In this document: in pieces, positions 7,524 to 15,728 of the stretch
How the letters are laid out: every line of letters begins with the position of its first letter
Position numbering within the stretch: the first letter of the stretch is position 1
From: Erysipelotrichaceae bacterium
GTDB lineage: Bacteria > Bacillota_I > Bacilli_A > Erysipelotrichales > Erysipelotrichaceae
Length of the DNA stretch: 58,930 nt
NCBI GenBank assembly: GCA_017473335.1
Contig: JAFULN010000004.1
Location: 1 to 58,930 of the forward strand
Direction of reading: 5' to 3'
Translations under genes and position numbers: made by a program
The notes under the pieces: generated by a model
The model's database searches: none
What the model was told of the DNA's origin: nothing
The model's input: the letters and a program-made list of their open reading frames with translations, nothing else

Positions 7524-8834
7524 ATGGAAGGAATTATTACTAGTTTTGAATTTCCGCTGTGGGCTAGAACAGTCGTACTGGTACTGATTTGTGCTTGGGC
7601 ATCTTTGTTGTCACATAAGTGCATTTCTAACTTTAACGATGGTGCTAGACCTGTATTCCCAGAACTGATGGAAGGACGCATGTCTCGTGCTGAATTCGCT
7701 GTCGTTGTTACTGGTATGGGATTCGGTTGGGTACTTGCTGGTTTCAGCCAGTGGCTTGGTACTGGATTGATCGCTTGCCACCTGACTCTGATTGCTACTG
7801 ACTGCTTGGGTGCATGGGCTCCTAATAAGTATGCTGCATTGGGGATTGGGGCTGCTTATGGTTTGCTGTGCGCATTTGGTACTGAAGCTATCAATGCTGC
7901 ATTTACAGCTCTGCCTCACAACTTCTTGAATGACTTGACTAATATCTCTACACCTACACTGCCAATCTTCTGTATGTTCCCTGCAGTTGCAATTGCTGGT
8001 CAGTTTGGTGCTAAGGAAGGTATTATTACTGGTGTTATCGAAGCTATCGTTTACATCATTTGCACAATTCTTGGAAGCCTGACTATTGGTTCTATTACAA
8101 TCAGCCTGTATCCATATACATTCGCTATGCTGGCTGGTATGATTTGCCTGATTGTTTACGCTGTGAAGAAGGGTAACGAATCTGGTGAAGTTGAAGCTGA
8201 TGAAGAAGAAGAAAATATGTTCTCTAAGAACGCTGCTCGCATTAAGTCTAACTGGAAATATCTGTGTGTTCAGGGTGCTCTGAATGCTCTGGGTATCAAG
8301 ATTCTGGCTCAGGCTTATCAGCCATACGTTCTGGGTGCTGCTGTTCTGGCTAATGATATGGTACCATTCTACATTGCAATGGTTGGTGTTATTATCGCCT
8401 TCATCCCACTGATTGTTTCTACATCTTTGGCAACTGGTGTTTACCAGGCTGTTGGTTTGACTTCTGTAATGCTGTTTGGTGCTCTGGCTCCAACTTGGTG
8501 GCTGGCTCCAGTATTCGGTTTTGCTGCAGAATTCGTTGAAATCCAGCTGGTTGGTCTGCTGGGTACACTCTTGTCTAAGTTCCCTGAGCTTTCTAAGAGT
8601 GGTGACCACATTCGTGCTGCAATGAGTGCAACTCTGGGTCTGGCTCTGACTATCGGTGCATTCCTGGCTGCTAATGCAACTTGGGGTGTTGTTGGTATCA
8701 TGATCGTTGGTGGATTCTACACATTGAACGAAATGACTGGAAACAGACTACCTAAGACAGCTGTTGGTCCTTTCGGTGCTGTTATCGTAGGTATCGTATA
8801 CAACATCGTACTGGCTCTTGGTCTTTTAGGCTAA
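7524..8834 (+). CDS. yhfT: YhfT-like inner membrane transporter
   Basis: A 436-residue protein with about ten to twelve transmembrane helices. A short acidic cytoplasmic loop (ESGEVEADEEEEN) lies near residue 230. Gene order with yhfU directly after identifies the YhfT family of uncharacterised transporters. It is the only permease inside the yhf-type cluster and so the likely importer of the pathway substrate. AAAGGAG precedes the ATG by 9 bases. Codon choice is strongly biased (CTG, GCT, GGT, ATC), unlike the flanking minus-strand genes, which suggests high expression. Confidence 0.85.
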   Translation: MEGIITSFEFPLWARTVVLVLICAWASLLSHKCISNFNDGARPVFPELMEGRMSRAEFAVVVTGMGFGWVLAGFSQWLGTGLIACHLTLIATDCLGAWAPNKYAALGIGAAYGLLCAFGTEAINAAFTALPHNFLNDLTNISTPTLPIFCMFPAVAIAGQFGAKEGIITGVIEAIVYIICTILGSLTIGSITISLYPYTFAMLAGMICLIVYAVKKGNESGEVEADEEEENMFSKNAARIKSNWKYLCVQGALNALGIKILAQAYQPYVLGAAVLANDMVPFYIAMVGVIIAFIPLIVSTSLATGVYQAVGLTSVMLFGALAPTWWLAPVFGFAAEFVEIQLVGLLGTLLSKFPELSKSGDHIRAAMSATLGLALTIGAFLAANATWGVVGIMIVGGFYTLNEMTGNRLPKTAVGPFGAVIVGIVYNIVLALGLLG

Positions 8835-8865
8835 TTCTAAATAATAATTAGGAGAGTGTATTAAA

Positions 8866-9246
8866 ATGTTAAAACTGGAAGTTTGTGGCTTGGGTGCTAC
8901 AAAAACAACGAACATCATTAAAGAAAAGTTTGCTGGTCAGGTTGAAGTGATCAATGATGCTGATAGAATTGCTGTTCGTAAAGTAAAGAATGGTGAAGCA
9001 GATTTCTATCTGGGAAGCTGCGAAACTGGTGGTGGTGCTTCTTTGGCTGCTGCTTTCGCGGTTTTAGGATTTAAAAACTGCCTGACTGTATCTCGTCAGG
9101 GTGTTGTACCAAATGACAAAAAGATTCGACAGATGGTTTATGGCGGTTCTCACAAAGCATTTGGTTATGTTCATACACATACTGAAAAAGTTGTACCAGC
9201 ATTAGTACAAGCATTGCTTGATAAAGCTGAAGGAAAGCCTGAATAA
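8866..9246 (+). CDS. yhfU: YhfU-like DUF2620 protein
   Basis: A 126-residue soluble protein of the DUF2620 family found beside yhfT. The N-terminus has a KLEVCGLGATKTTNIIKEKF pattern resembling a PTS IIB-like small domain. A glycine-rich SCETGGGASLAAAFAVLG segment follows. It probably works with YhfT, perhaps as a cytoplasmic subunit or regulator; this is inferred from gene order. TAGGAGAG precedes the ATG. It ends before a long hairpin that separates it from the enzyme genes. Confidence 0.8.
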   Translation: MLKLEVCGLGATKTTNIIKEKFAGQVEVINDADRIAVRKVKNGEADFYLGSCETGGGASLAAAFAVLGFKNCLTVSRQGVVPNDKKIRQMVYGGSHKAFGYVHTHTEKVVPALVQALLDKAEGKPE

Positions 9247-9257
9247 GGAATAATTCG

Positions 9258-9288
9258 TTAGGGCATCAAGTTGTACTTGGTGCCCTAA
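9258..9288 (+). terminator. Intra-operon hairpin between yhfU and php
   Basis: A 13-bp stem (TTAGGGCATCAAG with CTTGGTGCCCTAA, one G-U pair) has a 5-nt loop. The following TATTTATATTG is only partly T-rich, so it may be a leaky terminator or an RNA-stabilising element that sets transporter mRNA above enzyme mRNA. Confidence 0.55.
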
Positions 9289-9311
9289 TATTTATATTGT
9301 GGGGTAAAGAT

Positions 9312-10223
9312 ATGATTAGAACAGTATTAGGTGATATTGAAAAGAATGAATTTGGGGCAACAATGTGTCATGAGCATTTTATTATTGATTTAGATAAAGT
9401 GCGTCATGATGGAATTTCTATGATTGAGACTGTTGAAGAAGTTGTTCCTGAAATTAAATTGATGATGGATTTAGGCGTTGAAGCTGCAATCGAAGTGACT
9501 ACGATTGATCTTGAACGTGATGTATTAAAATTGAAAGAAATCTGTGAAAAGACAGGATTAAAGATGGTATGTTCTACAGGTTATTATCTGTCTCAATTCC
9601 ATCCTGAATGGCTGAATGATGCCACTGTTGAAGAAATCGCAGACGTATATATAAAAGAACTGACAGAAGGTATTGATGATACTGGAATTAAGGCTGGAAT
9701 TATTGCGGAAATCGCATCTAGCCCAAAAGAATTTGTTGGAAACGAAAAGAAGATTCTGCAGGCTGCAGGACTTGCTGCTGCAAAGACTGGGTGTGCTGTA
9801 AGTACTCATACAGGTCGTTTTACTGCAGTGGAAACGATTGAAACTCTGCTGTCATATGGAATGAATCCTGATAAGATTATTATTGGTCATCAAGATTTAA
9901 TTAATGACAGTGATTATCATTTGTCACTTTTGAAATATGGTGTAAACATTGCGTTTGATACTTGTGGAAAAGTGAATTATATGGCAGATGAGATTCGCGC
10001 AGAAAATATGCTGAAAATTATTCAGGCGGGCTATGGGAATCACATCATGGTGAGTGATGATGTTTCTAGAAGAACATATTTTGTATCTCATGGAGGCGTT
10101 GGATATATTGCTGCATATAAGACTGTACTTCCTTTATTGAAGGAGTACGGGGCAACAGATGAGGATATTCATAAGATTACTACAGAGAATCCTGCCAGAG
10201 TTTTGGATAATGACTGGCAGTAA
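9312..10223 (+). CDS. php: Phosphotriesterase-homology protein Php, copy 1
   Basis: A 303-residue TIM-barrel metal hydrolase of the phosphotriesterase/lactonase family. Metal ligands are visible: HEH at residues 20-22, His in STHTGRF near 166, His in IGHQDL near 193, and Asp in SDDVSR near 249. At the bridging position, where classical phosphotriesterase has a carboxylated Lys, this protein has Glu 133 (IIAEIASS), as in E. coli Php. The natural substrate is unknown; lactone or amide hydrolysis is plausible. GGGGTAA precedes the ATG at 9312, preferred over an upstream in-frame TTG. Followed by yhfX after 18 bases. Confidence 0.88.
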   Translation: MIRTVLGDIEKNEFGATMCHEHFIIDLDKVRHDGISMIETVEEVVPEIKLMMDLGVEAAIEVTTIDLERDVLKLKEICEKTGLKMVCSTGYYLSQFHPEWLNDATVEEIADVYIKELTEGIDDTGIKAGIIAEIASSPKEFVGNEKKILQAAGLAAAKTGCAVSTHTGRFTAVETIETLLSYGMNPDKIIIGHQDLINDSDYHLSLLKYGVNIAFDTCGKVNYMADEIRAENMLKIIQAGYGNHIMVSDDVSRRTYFVSHGGVGYIAAYKTVLPLLKEYGATDEDIHKITTENPARVLDNDWQ

Positions 10224-10241
10224 AAGATAGGCGGTGTTTTG

Positions 10242-11408
10242 ATGTTTCTACAGAAAGTACAGGAAAACAATAGAGCTTTGGTGGAGTTTGCGTTTGAGCT
10301 TCAGCAAAAGGGATTGGTTTTACCAGATACATATATTCTTGATTATGATGCAATTATGGAAAATGGAAGAAGCATGAAAGAAGTTGCTGACCCTCTGGGG
10401 ATCAAGCTGTACTTTATGCTGAAACAGATTGGACGTAATCCTGAGATAGCCAAGGGACTTATGGAAATTGGTTTTGATGGAGTAGTTGCTGTTGATTTCA
10501 AAGAAACATTAGTCATGATGAAAAATGATATCAAATTAGGGAATATTGGTCATTTAGTACAAGTTCCAAAGGCTGCATTAAAAGAAATAGTTAAAGCTCA
10601 GCCTGAAGTAATGACAGTGTACTCATTTGAAAAGATTCTTGAAATCAATGAAATTGCAAAAGAATTGAATCTTGTTCAGCCATTATTAATTCGTGTGAAT
10701 GATACAGATTCAGCACTGTATTCTGGTCAGGTTGGCGGATTTATGATTTCTGAATTGAAGGATCTTCTTGCTAAGATTGAAAAGCTGGATCATGTAAAAG
10801 TAGGTGGATTAACTGTTTTCCCTGCTTTGCTGTTTGATGGAAAATCAAATCAGATTGTTCCTACAGACAATTATAAAGTGCTGAAACGTGCTATGGCGAT
10901 TACTGATGAACTGGGTTATAAAGACTTAGTTATCAATGTACCATCAGCAACATGTACAGCATCCATTCCTTTAATTCATGAACTTGGTGGAAACAATGGT
11001 GAACCTGGTCATGGACTGACAGGGACAACTCCTTTGCACAAAGTAACTAATCAAAAAGAACGTGTAGGTTATGTCTATGTGAGTGAAGTTTCTCATAACT
11101 ATCTGGATAAGTCTTACTGTTATGGTGGTGGACATTATCGCCGTGGCCATATGGAATATGCTTTGGTTGGAACTTGTCTGGAAGATGCAGTGACTACTCA
11201 TGTTGAAGCACCTTCTATGGAATCTATTGACTATCACTATGAACTGGATGGAAACTTCCGTGTAGGTGATGGTGTAGTGATTTGTGCTCGTACACAGGTC
11301 TTTACAACTAGAAGCCATGTTGCGGTTGTGAAGGGATTAAGCTCTGGAAATCCTGAACTGTTTGGTATTTATGACAGTTTTGGTGAACCAGTGACTTTGA
11401 AATGGTAA
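10242..11408 (+). CDS. yhfX: YhfX, alanine-racemase-like PLP enzyme
   Basis: A 388-residue PLP enzyme with the fold III alanine racemase barrel (residues about 28-250) plus a C-terminal beta domain. The PLP Lys is probably K61 in KLYFMLKQIGRNP, a segment closely matching E. coli YhfX (YLMTKQFGRNP). The EPGHGLTGTTP and SYCYGGGHYRRGH segments are also characteristic. It probably racemises or epimerises an amino-acid-like intermediate. The ATG at 10242 has GGCGGTG seven bases upstream. The amidase-like gene follows after six bases. Confidence 0.88.
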   Translation: MFLQKVQENNRALVEFAFELQQKGLVLPDTYILDYDAIMENGRSMKEVADPLGIKLYFMLKQIGRNPEIAKGLMEIGFDGVVAVDFKETLVMMKNDIKLGNIGHLVQVPKAALKEIVKAQPEVMTVYSFEKILEINEIAKELNLVQPLLIRVNDTDSALYSGQVGGFMISELKDLLAKIEKLDHVKVGGLTVFPALLFDGKSNQIVPTDNYKVLKRAMAITDELGYKDLVINVPSATCTASIPLIHELGGNNGEPGHGLTGTTPLHKVTNQKERVGYVYVSEVSHNYLDKSYCYGGGHYRRGHMEYALVGTCLEDAVTTHVEAPSMESIDYHYELDGNFRVGDGVVICARTQVFTTRSHVAVVKGLSSGNPELFGIYDSFGEPVTLKW

Positions 11409-11414
11409 TAGTCT

Positions 11415-12383
11415 ATGAAAGGTAATTATGATAAACAGCATCGTTTAGCACTGCATAATCCATATGGTTCTGTTGTAAAAGTGCTGGATGCAAAAGAAGA
11501 TGATATTTTAGTAGGGATTAAGAATGTTGCGTCTATTCCAAATACATTGATGCATAAACTTGAACCTCATGGCTTCTCACTTCATACAATTGACAAGAAA
11601 TCTCAGCTGGCTGGTCGAGCTGTAGACACTGAACTGATCAATCCAATCACAGGTCATTATATGTCTGGATCTTCTTCAGGAACTGCATTGAATGTTTTTG
11701 CGGGCATTAATGATTTGGGGATTGGAAATGATGGTGGGGGCAGTGTGCTGGCTCCCGCGATGTGTGTCAATATTTATGGGTTTATTTCTAAATTGATTGA
11801 GGCAGATCGTCAACAGGCTGCAAAAGCGAATACAGATGGTATCGTAGCAGGAAATTCTCTCGGTTTTATGGCAAGAAAAAGAGAAATACTGTTTAAAGCG
11901 ATACAGATTGCGATAGGTGTAACAAAAGCAGAAGAGACAGGTGTTGTCTTTACAGATCGTGTTTATCCAGGAGTAGAATCTCAAGTGCTTGAAGTGATGG
12001 ATGCTAATGCACCTAGAAATGAACTGACAGCTTATCTGAAAGACATATTGACAAAATGTGATGTTTTTATGATCACTGAAGGTCCTGTTGATTTACATGG
12101 ATTTGGTGATTCCTTGTTTGGACATTTTGATGAACGTACGAAGCAGATACAGATGGATGCTGCGAAAGGCTATGTTCGTGTATGCAATATTGCAGGTGCA
12201 ACAGCTTTATGCATTCCTCAAAAGGGACTTGGTATGGCAACACTTCTGATGTGTGAAAGCAAAGAAGAGAAAATCGCTAAGTTATTAAAACTGAGTGAAA
12301 AGATTGAACATGTACATGATGAGCTCATTGAACGTTATTTCCTGGATTTGGATAATTATTTCAATGAAGGTTATCAGATATAG
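11415..12383 (+). CDS. Short amidase-signature-like protein
   Basis: A 322-residue protein with the core of the amidase signature family. GSSSGTALNVFAG (residues about 91-103) carries the cis-Ser, and IGNDGGGSVLAPA carries the nucleophile Ser. A Lys in LVGIKNVASIPN is placed like the catalytic Lys of the Ser-Ser-Lys triad. Typical amidases are 450-500 residues, so this is a compact version. E. coli yhf lacks it. It probably hydrolyses an amide or carbamoyl group in the pathway, but this is inferred. The ribosome binding site is weak, suggesting coupling to yhfX six bases upstream. Confidence 0.65.
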   Translation: MKGNYDKQHRLALHNPYGSVVKVLDAKEDDILVGIKNVASIPNTLMHKLEPHGFSLHTIDKKSQLAGRAVDTELINPITGHYMSGSSSGTALNVFAGINDLGIGNDGGGSVLAPAMCVNIYGFISKLIEADRQQAAKANTDGIVAGNSLGFMARKREILFKAIQIAIGVTKAEETGVVFTDRVYPGVESQVLEVMDANAPRNELTAYLKDILTKCDVFMITEGPVDLHGFGDSLFGHFDERTKQIQMDAAKGYVRVCNIAGATALCIPQKGLGMATLLMCESKEEKIAKLLKLSEKIEHVHDELIERYFLDLDNYFNEGYQI

Positions 12384-12395
12384 GAGGAGAAGAAA

Positions 12396-13499
12396 ATGAC
12401 AGCATATCCTTTAGAAAGTATTAGTGTACAGCAGGCAATGCAGAAGCAGTTCAAAATCGTTGAATGTGCAATGCATCATTTTGAAGGCAGTGAATTTCTG
12501 ACTCGTGGAGATTTAGGGGTTCATCAGCCAGAAAATCAGCCTATTACAACCATGAAAGCTGAAAAGGCCATTGCGGAATTCTTTGGTGCTGAAGACTGTA
12601 TTCTTGTAAGAGGTGCAGGAACTGGCGCTATCCGTTATGGATTGACTTCCATGATTAAAGCAGGTCAGAAGATGCTGGTTCATGATGCAGCAATCTATTC
12701 TACAACTGTGACAACAGTTGAAATGCTAGGTCTAAACATTGTGAAGGCTGACTACAATGATTTAAATGAAATTGAACGTGTGATGAATGAAAATCCGGAT
12801 ATTGTGTGTGCTTTAGTTCAGTACACTCGTCAGAAATTGGATGATCGTTACGACATGGGTGAAGTGTTGAAGAAAATTAAGTCATGCAAAGATATTCCAA
12901 TTCTTTGCGATGATAACTATGCAGTATTAAAGGTAGATAAGATCAGCTGTGAGTTGGGTGCTGATTTATCCTGCTTCTCAACATTTAAACTTCAGGGTCC
13001 TGAAGGGATTGGATGCGTTGTAGGGAAACATGAATATATCGCAAAGATTCGTAAGATGCACTATTCTGGCGGATGTCAGACACAGGGATGGGAAGCTTTA
13101 GAAGTTTTAAGAGGCCTTGTCTATGCACCAGTTATGCTGGCAATTGCTGCAGAAACAGGGGAAGAAGTACTGAAGCGTATCAACAATGGTGAACTGGAAG
13201 GTGTAAAACAGGCTTATCTGGCGAATGCACAGTCTAAAGTCCTGCTGGTTGAATTTGAACAGCCAATCGCTAAACAGGTTCTAGTAGAAGCTGAAAAGAT
13301 GGGTGCTTTACCTAATCCAGTAGGTGCAGAAAGTAAATATGAATTTGCGCCTTTGTTCTACCGTGTGTCAGGAACATTCTTAAAGACAGATCCTACACTG
13401 GCAAGCAGAATGATTCGTATCAATCCTAACCGAGCTGGTGCAGATACTGTCATGAATATTTTAAAGAAAAGTGTTGCAGCAGTGACTGAGGTGAAATAA
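12396..13499 (+). CDS. yhfS: YhfS, fold-type I PLP enzyme, copy 1
   Basis: A 367-residue PLP-dependent aminotransferase/lyase-like enzyme of the same length class as E. coli YhfS. LVRGAGTGAIRYGL (cofactor phosphate region), LCDDNYAVLKV (Asp to pyridine nitrogen) and SCFSTFKLQGPEGIG with likely PLP Lys K198 are visible. The C-terminal RINPNRAGADTV also matches YhfS. The family resembles SelA/cysteine-desulfurase-like enzymes; the reaction is unknown. A strong AGGAGG lies before the ATG. It is followed one base later by yhfW. Confidence 0.87.
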   Translation: MTAYPLESISVQQAMQKQFKIVECAMHHFEGSEFLTRGDLGVHQPENQPITTMKAEKAIAEFFGAEDCILVRGAGTGAIRYGLTSMIKAGQKMLVHDAAIYSTTVTTVEMLGLNIVKADYNDLNEIERVMNENPDIVCALVQYTRQKLDDRYDMGEVLKKIKSCKDIPILCDDNYAVLKVDKISCELGADLSCFSTFKLQGPEGIGCVVGKHEYIAKIRKMHYSGGCQTQGWEALEVLRGLVYAPVMLAIAAETGEEVLKRINNGELEGVKQAYLANAQSKVLLVEFEQPIAKQVLVEAEKMGALPNPVGAESKYEFAPLFYRVSGTFLKTDPTLASRMIRINPNRAGADTVMNILKKSVAAVTEVK

Positions 13500-13500
13500 C

Positions 13501-14715
13501 ATGAAAAAACGTTTTGTGGTCATTGTGTTGGATGGGTTTGGAATGCAGGCGATGGCTGATGCAGCAACTGCACGTCCAGGTGATGAAGTTTCTACAACAT
13601 TAGGAAGTATTCTGCATGATTATCCAGATTTAAAACTTCCAAATTTGGAAAAGCTTGGATTAATGAATGCTTATGGTGCAGAAAGTGCACAGATGAAGTT
13701 TTCACCAAAAGCTGTTTTCGGTAAAAGTGAATTGATGCATTTTGGCGCAGATACATTCATGGGACATCAGGAAATCATGGGGTCTTTTCCTAAAAAACCA
13801 CTGGTGCAGCCATTTCAGATGAAAGTGGATGAAATCAAGGCTCATTTGGAAGAAACTGGGCACAAAGTAGTAGTTCGCTCGAATGGTGGTTTGCGTTATC
13901 TTTTGGTAGATGATTACTGCACAGTAGGTGACAACATTGACGCTGACTTAGGAATGGCCTATAACTGTACAGCACCGCTGGACTATATGTCATTTGAAAA
14001 AGAGCTTGAAATTGGACGCCGAGTACGTGAAATCGCAACAGTCAACCGTGTGATTCCATTTGGCGGTACGGGTAATACAATTGAAGATGTACTGGCTGCA
14101 GAAGAAACACGTCAAGATACATTCATTGGAATTCACGCAGTAAAATCAAAATCTTATGAACAGGGTTATGAATGCCGTCATTTAGGATATGGTGTTGATG
14201 AAAAAGTGCAGGCGCCAACAATTCTGACAACACATGGTGTTCCTGTATCTTTGTTTGGTAAGGTTGCGGATATTGTTGCGAATGATGGTGGTAAAGTTGT
14301 TTCATGTGTTGATACAGCTGAAGTATTAGATCTGACTATTGAAGAAATCAAGAAGATGGAATATGGATTTATCTGCACAAATGTACAGGAAACAGACTTA
14401 GCAGGTCATTCACAGGATTCAGGATGGTACAAAAAACTTCTGGAAATTTCAGATGAAAAGATTGGTACGATTTTGACACTTTTGAATGATGATGATATTT
14501 TGGTGGTTATGGCAGACCATGGCAATGATCCAAATATTGGACACAACCGTCACACTCGTGAAAACGTGCCTCTTTTGATTAAGAAGAAGGGCGTTGAAGG
14601 TGTAGATATTGGACTAAGAAAAACATTATCTGATGTTGGGGCAAGTGTCTGTGACTATTTTGGTGTACCAGCAACACAGAATGGAACATCGTTTATCGGT
14701 GATTTGAATAAATAA
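13501..14715 (+). CDS. yhfW: YhfW, phosphopentomutase-like enzyme
   Basis: A 404-residue metalloenzyme of the alkaline phosphatase superfamily, phosphopentomutase-like. Metal ligands are D11 in VIVLDGFG and the Asp-His of MADHGND, with further His in GHNRHTRE. The candidate Thr nucleophile is T85 in ADTFMGHQE, parallel to the DT-x-x-GH motif of DeoB. It probably moves or removes a phosphate on a sugar-like pathway intermediate. GAGGTG at the end of yhfS serves as ribosome binding site. It is the last gene before an intra-cluster terminator. Confidence 0.85.
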   Translation: MKKRFVVIVLDGFGMQAMADAATARPGDEVSTTLGSILHDYPDLKLPNLEKLGLMNAYGAESAQMKFSPKAVFGKSELMHFGADTFMGHQEIMGSFPKKPLVQPFQMKVDEIKAHLEETGHKVVVRSNGGLRYLLVDDYCTVGDNIDADLGMAYNCTAPLDYMSFEKELEIGRRVREIATVNRVIPFGGTGNTIEDVLAAEETRQDTFIGIHAVKSKSYEQGYECRHLGYGVDEKVQAPTILTTHGVPVSLFGKVADIVANDGGKVVSCVDTAEVLDLTIEEIKKMEYGFICTNVQETDLAGHSQDSGWYKKLLEISDEKIGTILTLLNDDDILVVMADHGNDPNIGHNRHTRENVPLLIKKKGVEGVDIGLRKTLSDVGASVCDYFGVPATQNGTSFIGDLNK

Positions 14716-14718
14716 AAA

Positions 14719-14749
14719 AGACAGACACAGTTTTGTGTCTGTTTTCTTT
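14719..14749 (+). terminator. Hairpin terminator between yhfW and the second php
   Basis: ACAGACACA and TGTGTCTGT make a 9-bp stem with a 4-nt loop, followed by TTTCTTT and then at once by the AGGAGG of the next gene. It divides the cluster into a main part and a duplicated two-gene tail. Confidence 0.75.
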
Positions 14750-14764
14750 AAGGAGGAAATAAGG

Positions 14765-15727
14765 ATGAAAGAAATGGTAAATACTGTCACAGGTTTAAAA
14801 TCGTTAGATGAACTAGGTGTTATTCTTCCTCATGAACATTTATTGTTTGCAAGAGGAGAACGTTTGCCTTATTTAAAACAGGAACTGATTGATTATAAAA
14901 ATGCTGGTGGTTCTGTCATTATTGATATGTCAACACCTGAAATCTGCAAGTCTTTTGAACGCGATGAACGTATTGATACTTTGTATGATCTTTCTATGGA
15001 AACAGGTGTTACATTAATGTATGGTACTGGATTCTATAAAGAACCGCGTTTACCTGAATTCATCAAAGAGAAAACGATTGATGAACTTGCAGATATGATG
15101 ATTCATGAAATTGAAGTAGGAAGAGGTGCCCACAAAATCAAGGCATCCTTGATTGCGGAAGTAGGCTCTAGTAACTACACAGTGTATGAAACAGAGGAAA
15201 AGGTTCTGAGAGCTGCAGGAAGAGCTTCTGCGAAAACAGGTGTAGCGATTACGACACATACTGGAAGAGGAACGATGTATAAAGAACAGCTGCGTTTCTT
15301 TGAAGAAGAGGGTGCAGATTTAACGCGTGTAGCAATTGGGCATCAGGATGTCTATCCACGCTTGGAAGAGCGTATGGAAGCTTATGAGTATATTTTCTCT
15401 AAGGGTGCAACAGTTCAGTTTGACTGTATTGGAAAACAGGGCTTCTTTGAAATTCATTTAGATATTGATTATGGACAGAAGTTTCCATATGATACAGAAC
15501 GTGCAAAGATGATTAAGAAGTTTATTGATATGGGCTATATCAAACAAATCATGATTTCATGTGACATTGATGGTCCTACTTTGTGCAAGCATTGGGGAGG
15601 TTGGGGATATTCTCATATGTTGACAAGCTTTGTGCCAATGCTGAAAAATGAAGGTGTTACCGATGAACAAATACATCAAATCATGGTTGAAAATCCTAAA
15701 AACATGTTGAGAAGAAAGGAAGTCTGA
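14765..15727 (+). CDS. Phosphotriesterase-homology protein, copy 2
   Basis: A 320-residue paralogue of the Php at 9312-10223. It keeps the HEH (LPHEHLLF), THTGRG and IGHQDVY metal motifs and the Asp of SCDIDGP. The bridging residue is again Glu (LIAEVGSS) rather than carboxylated Lys. Extra residues sit near FEIHLDIDYGQKF compared with copy 1, which may reshape the substrate pocket. AGGAGG lies upstream of the ATG at 14765. Its stop is one base before the second yhfS-like gene, so the pair is coupled. It probably handles a related substrate or a second step. Confidence 0.85.
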   Translation: MKEMVNTVTGLKSLDELGVILPHEHLLFARGERLPYLKQELIDYKNAGGSVIIDMSTPEICKSFERDERIDTLYDLSMETGVTLMYGTGFYKEPRLPEFIKEKTIDELADMMIHEIEVGRGAHKIKASLIAEVGSSNYTVYETEEKVLRAAGRASAKTGVAITTHTGRGTMYKEQLRFFEEEGADLTRVAIGHQDVYPRLEERMEAYEYIFSKGATVQFDCIGKQGFFEIHLDIDYGQKFPYDTERAKMIKKFIDMGYIKQIMISCDIDGPTLCKHWGGWGYSHMLTSFVPMLKNEGVTDEQIHQIMVENPKNMLRRKEV

Positions 15728-15728
15728 A

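Noticed and set aside
7611-8609. A 332-codon open frame on the minus strand, inside yhfT
   Set aside because: It is antisense to a strongly codon-biased transporter. Its product is rich in Ser, Asn and Gln with no domain, as expected from the complement of CTG/GCT/GGT codons, and it has no ribosome binding site.
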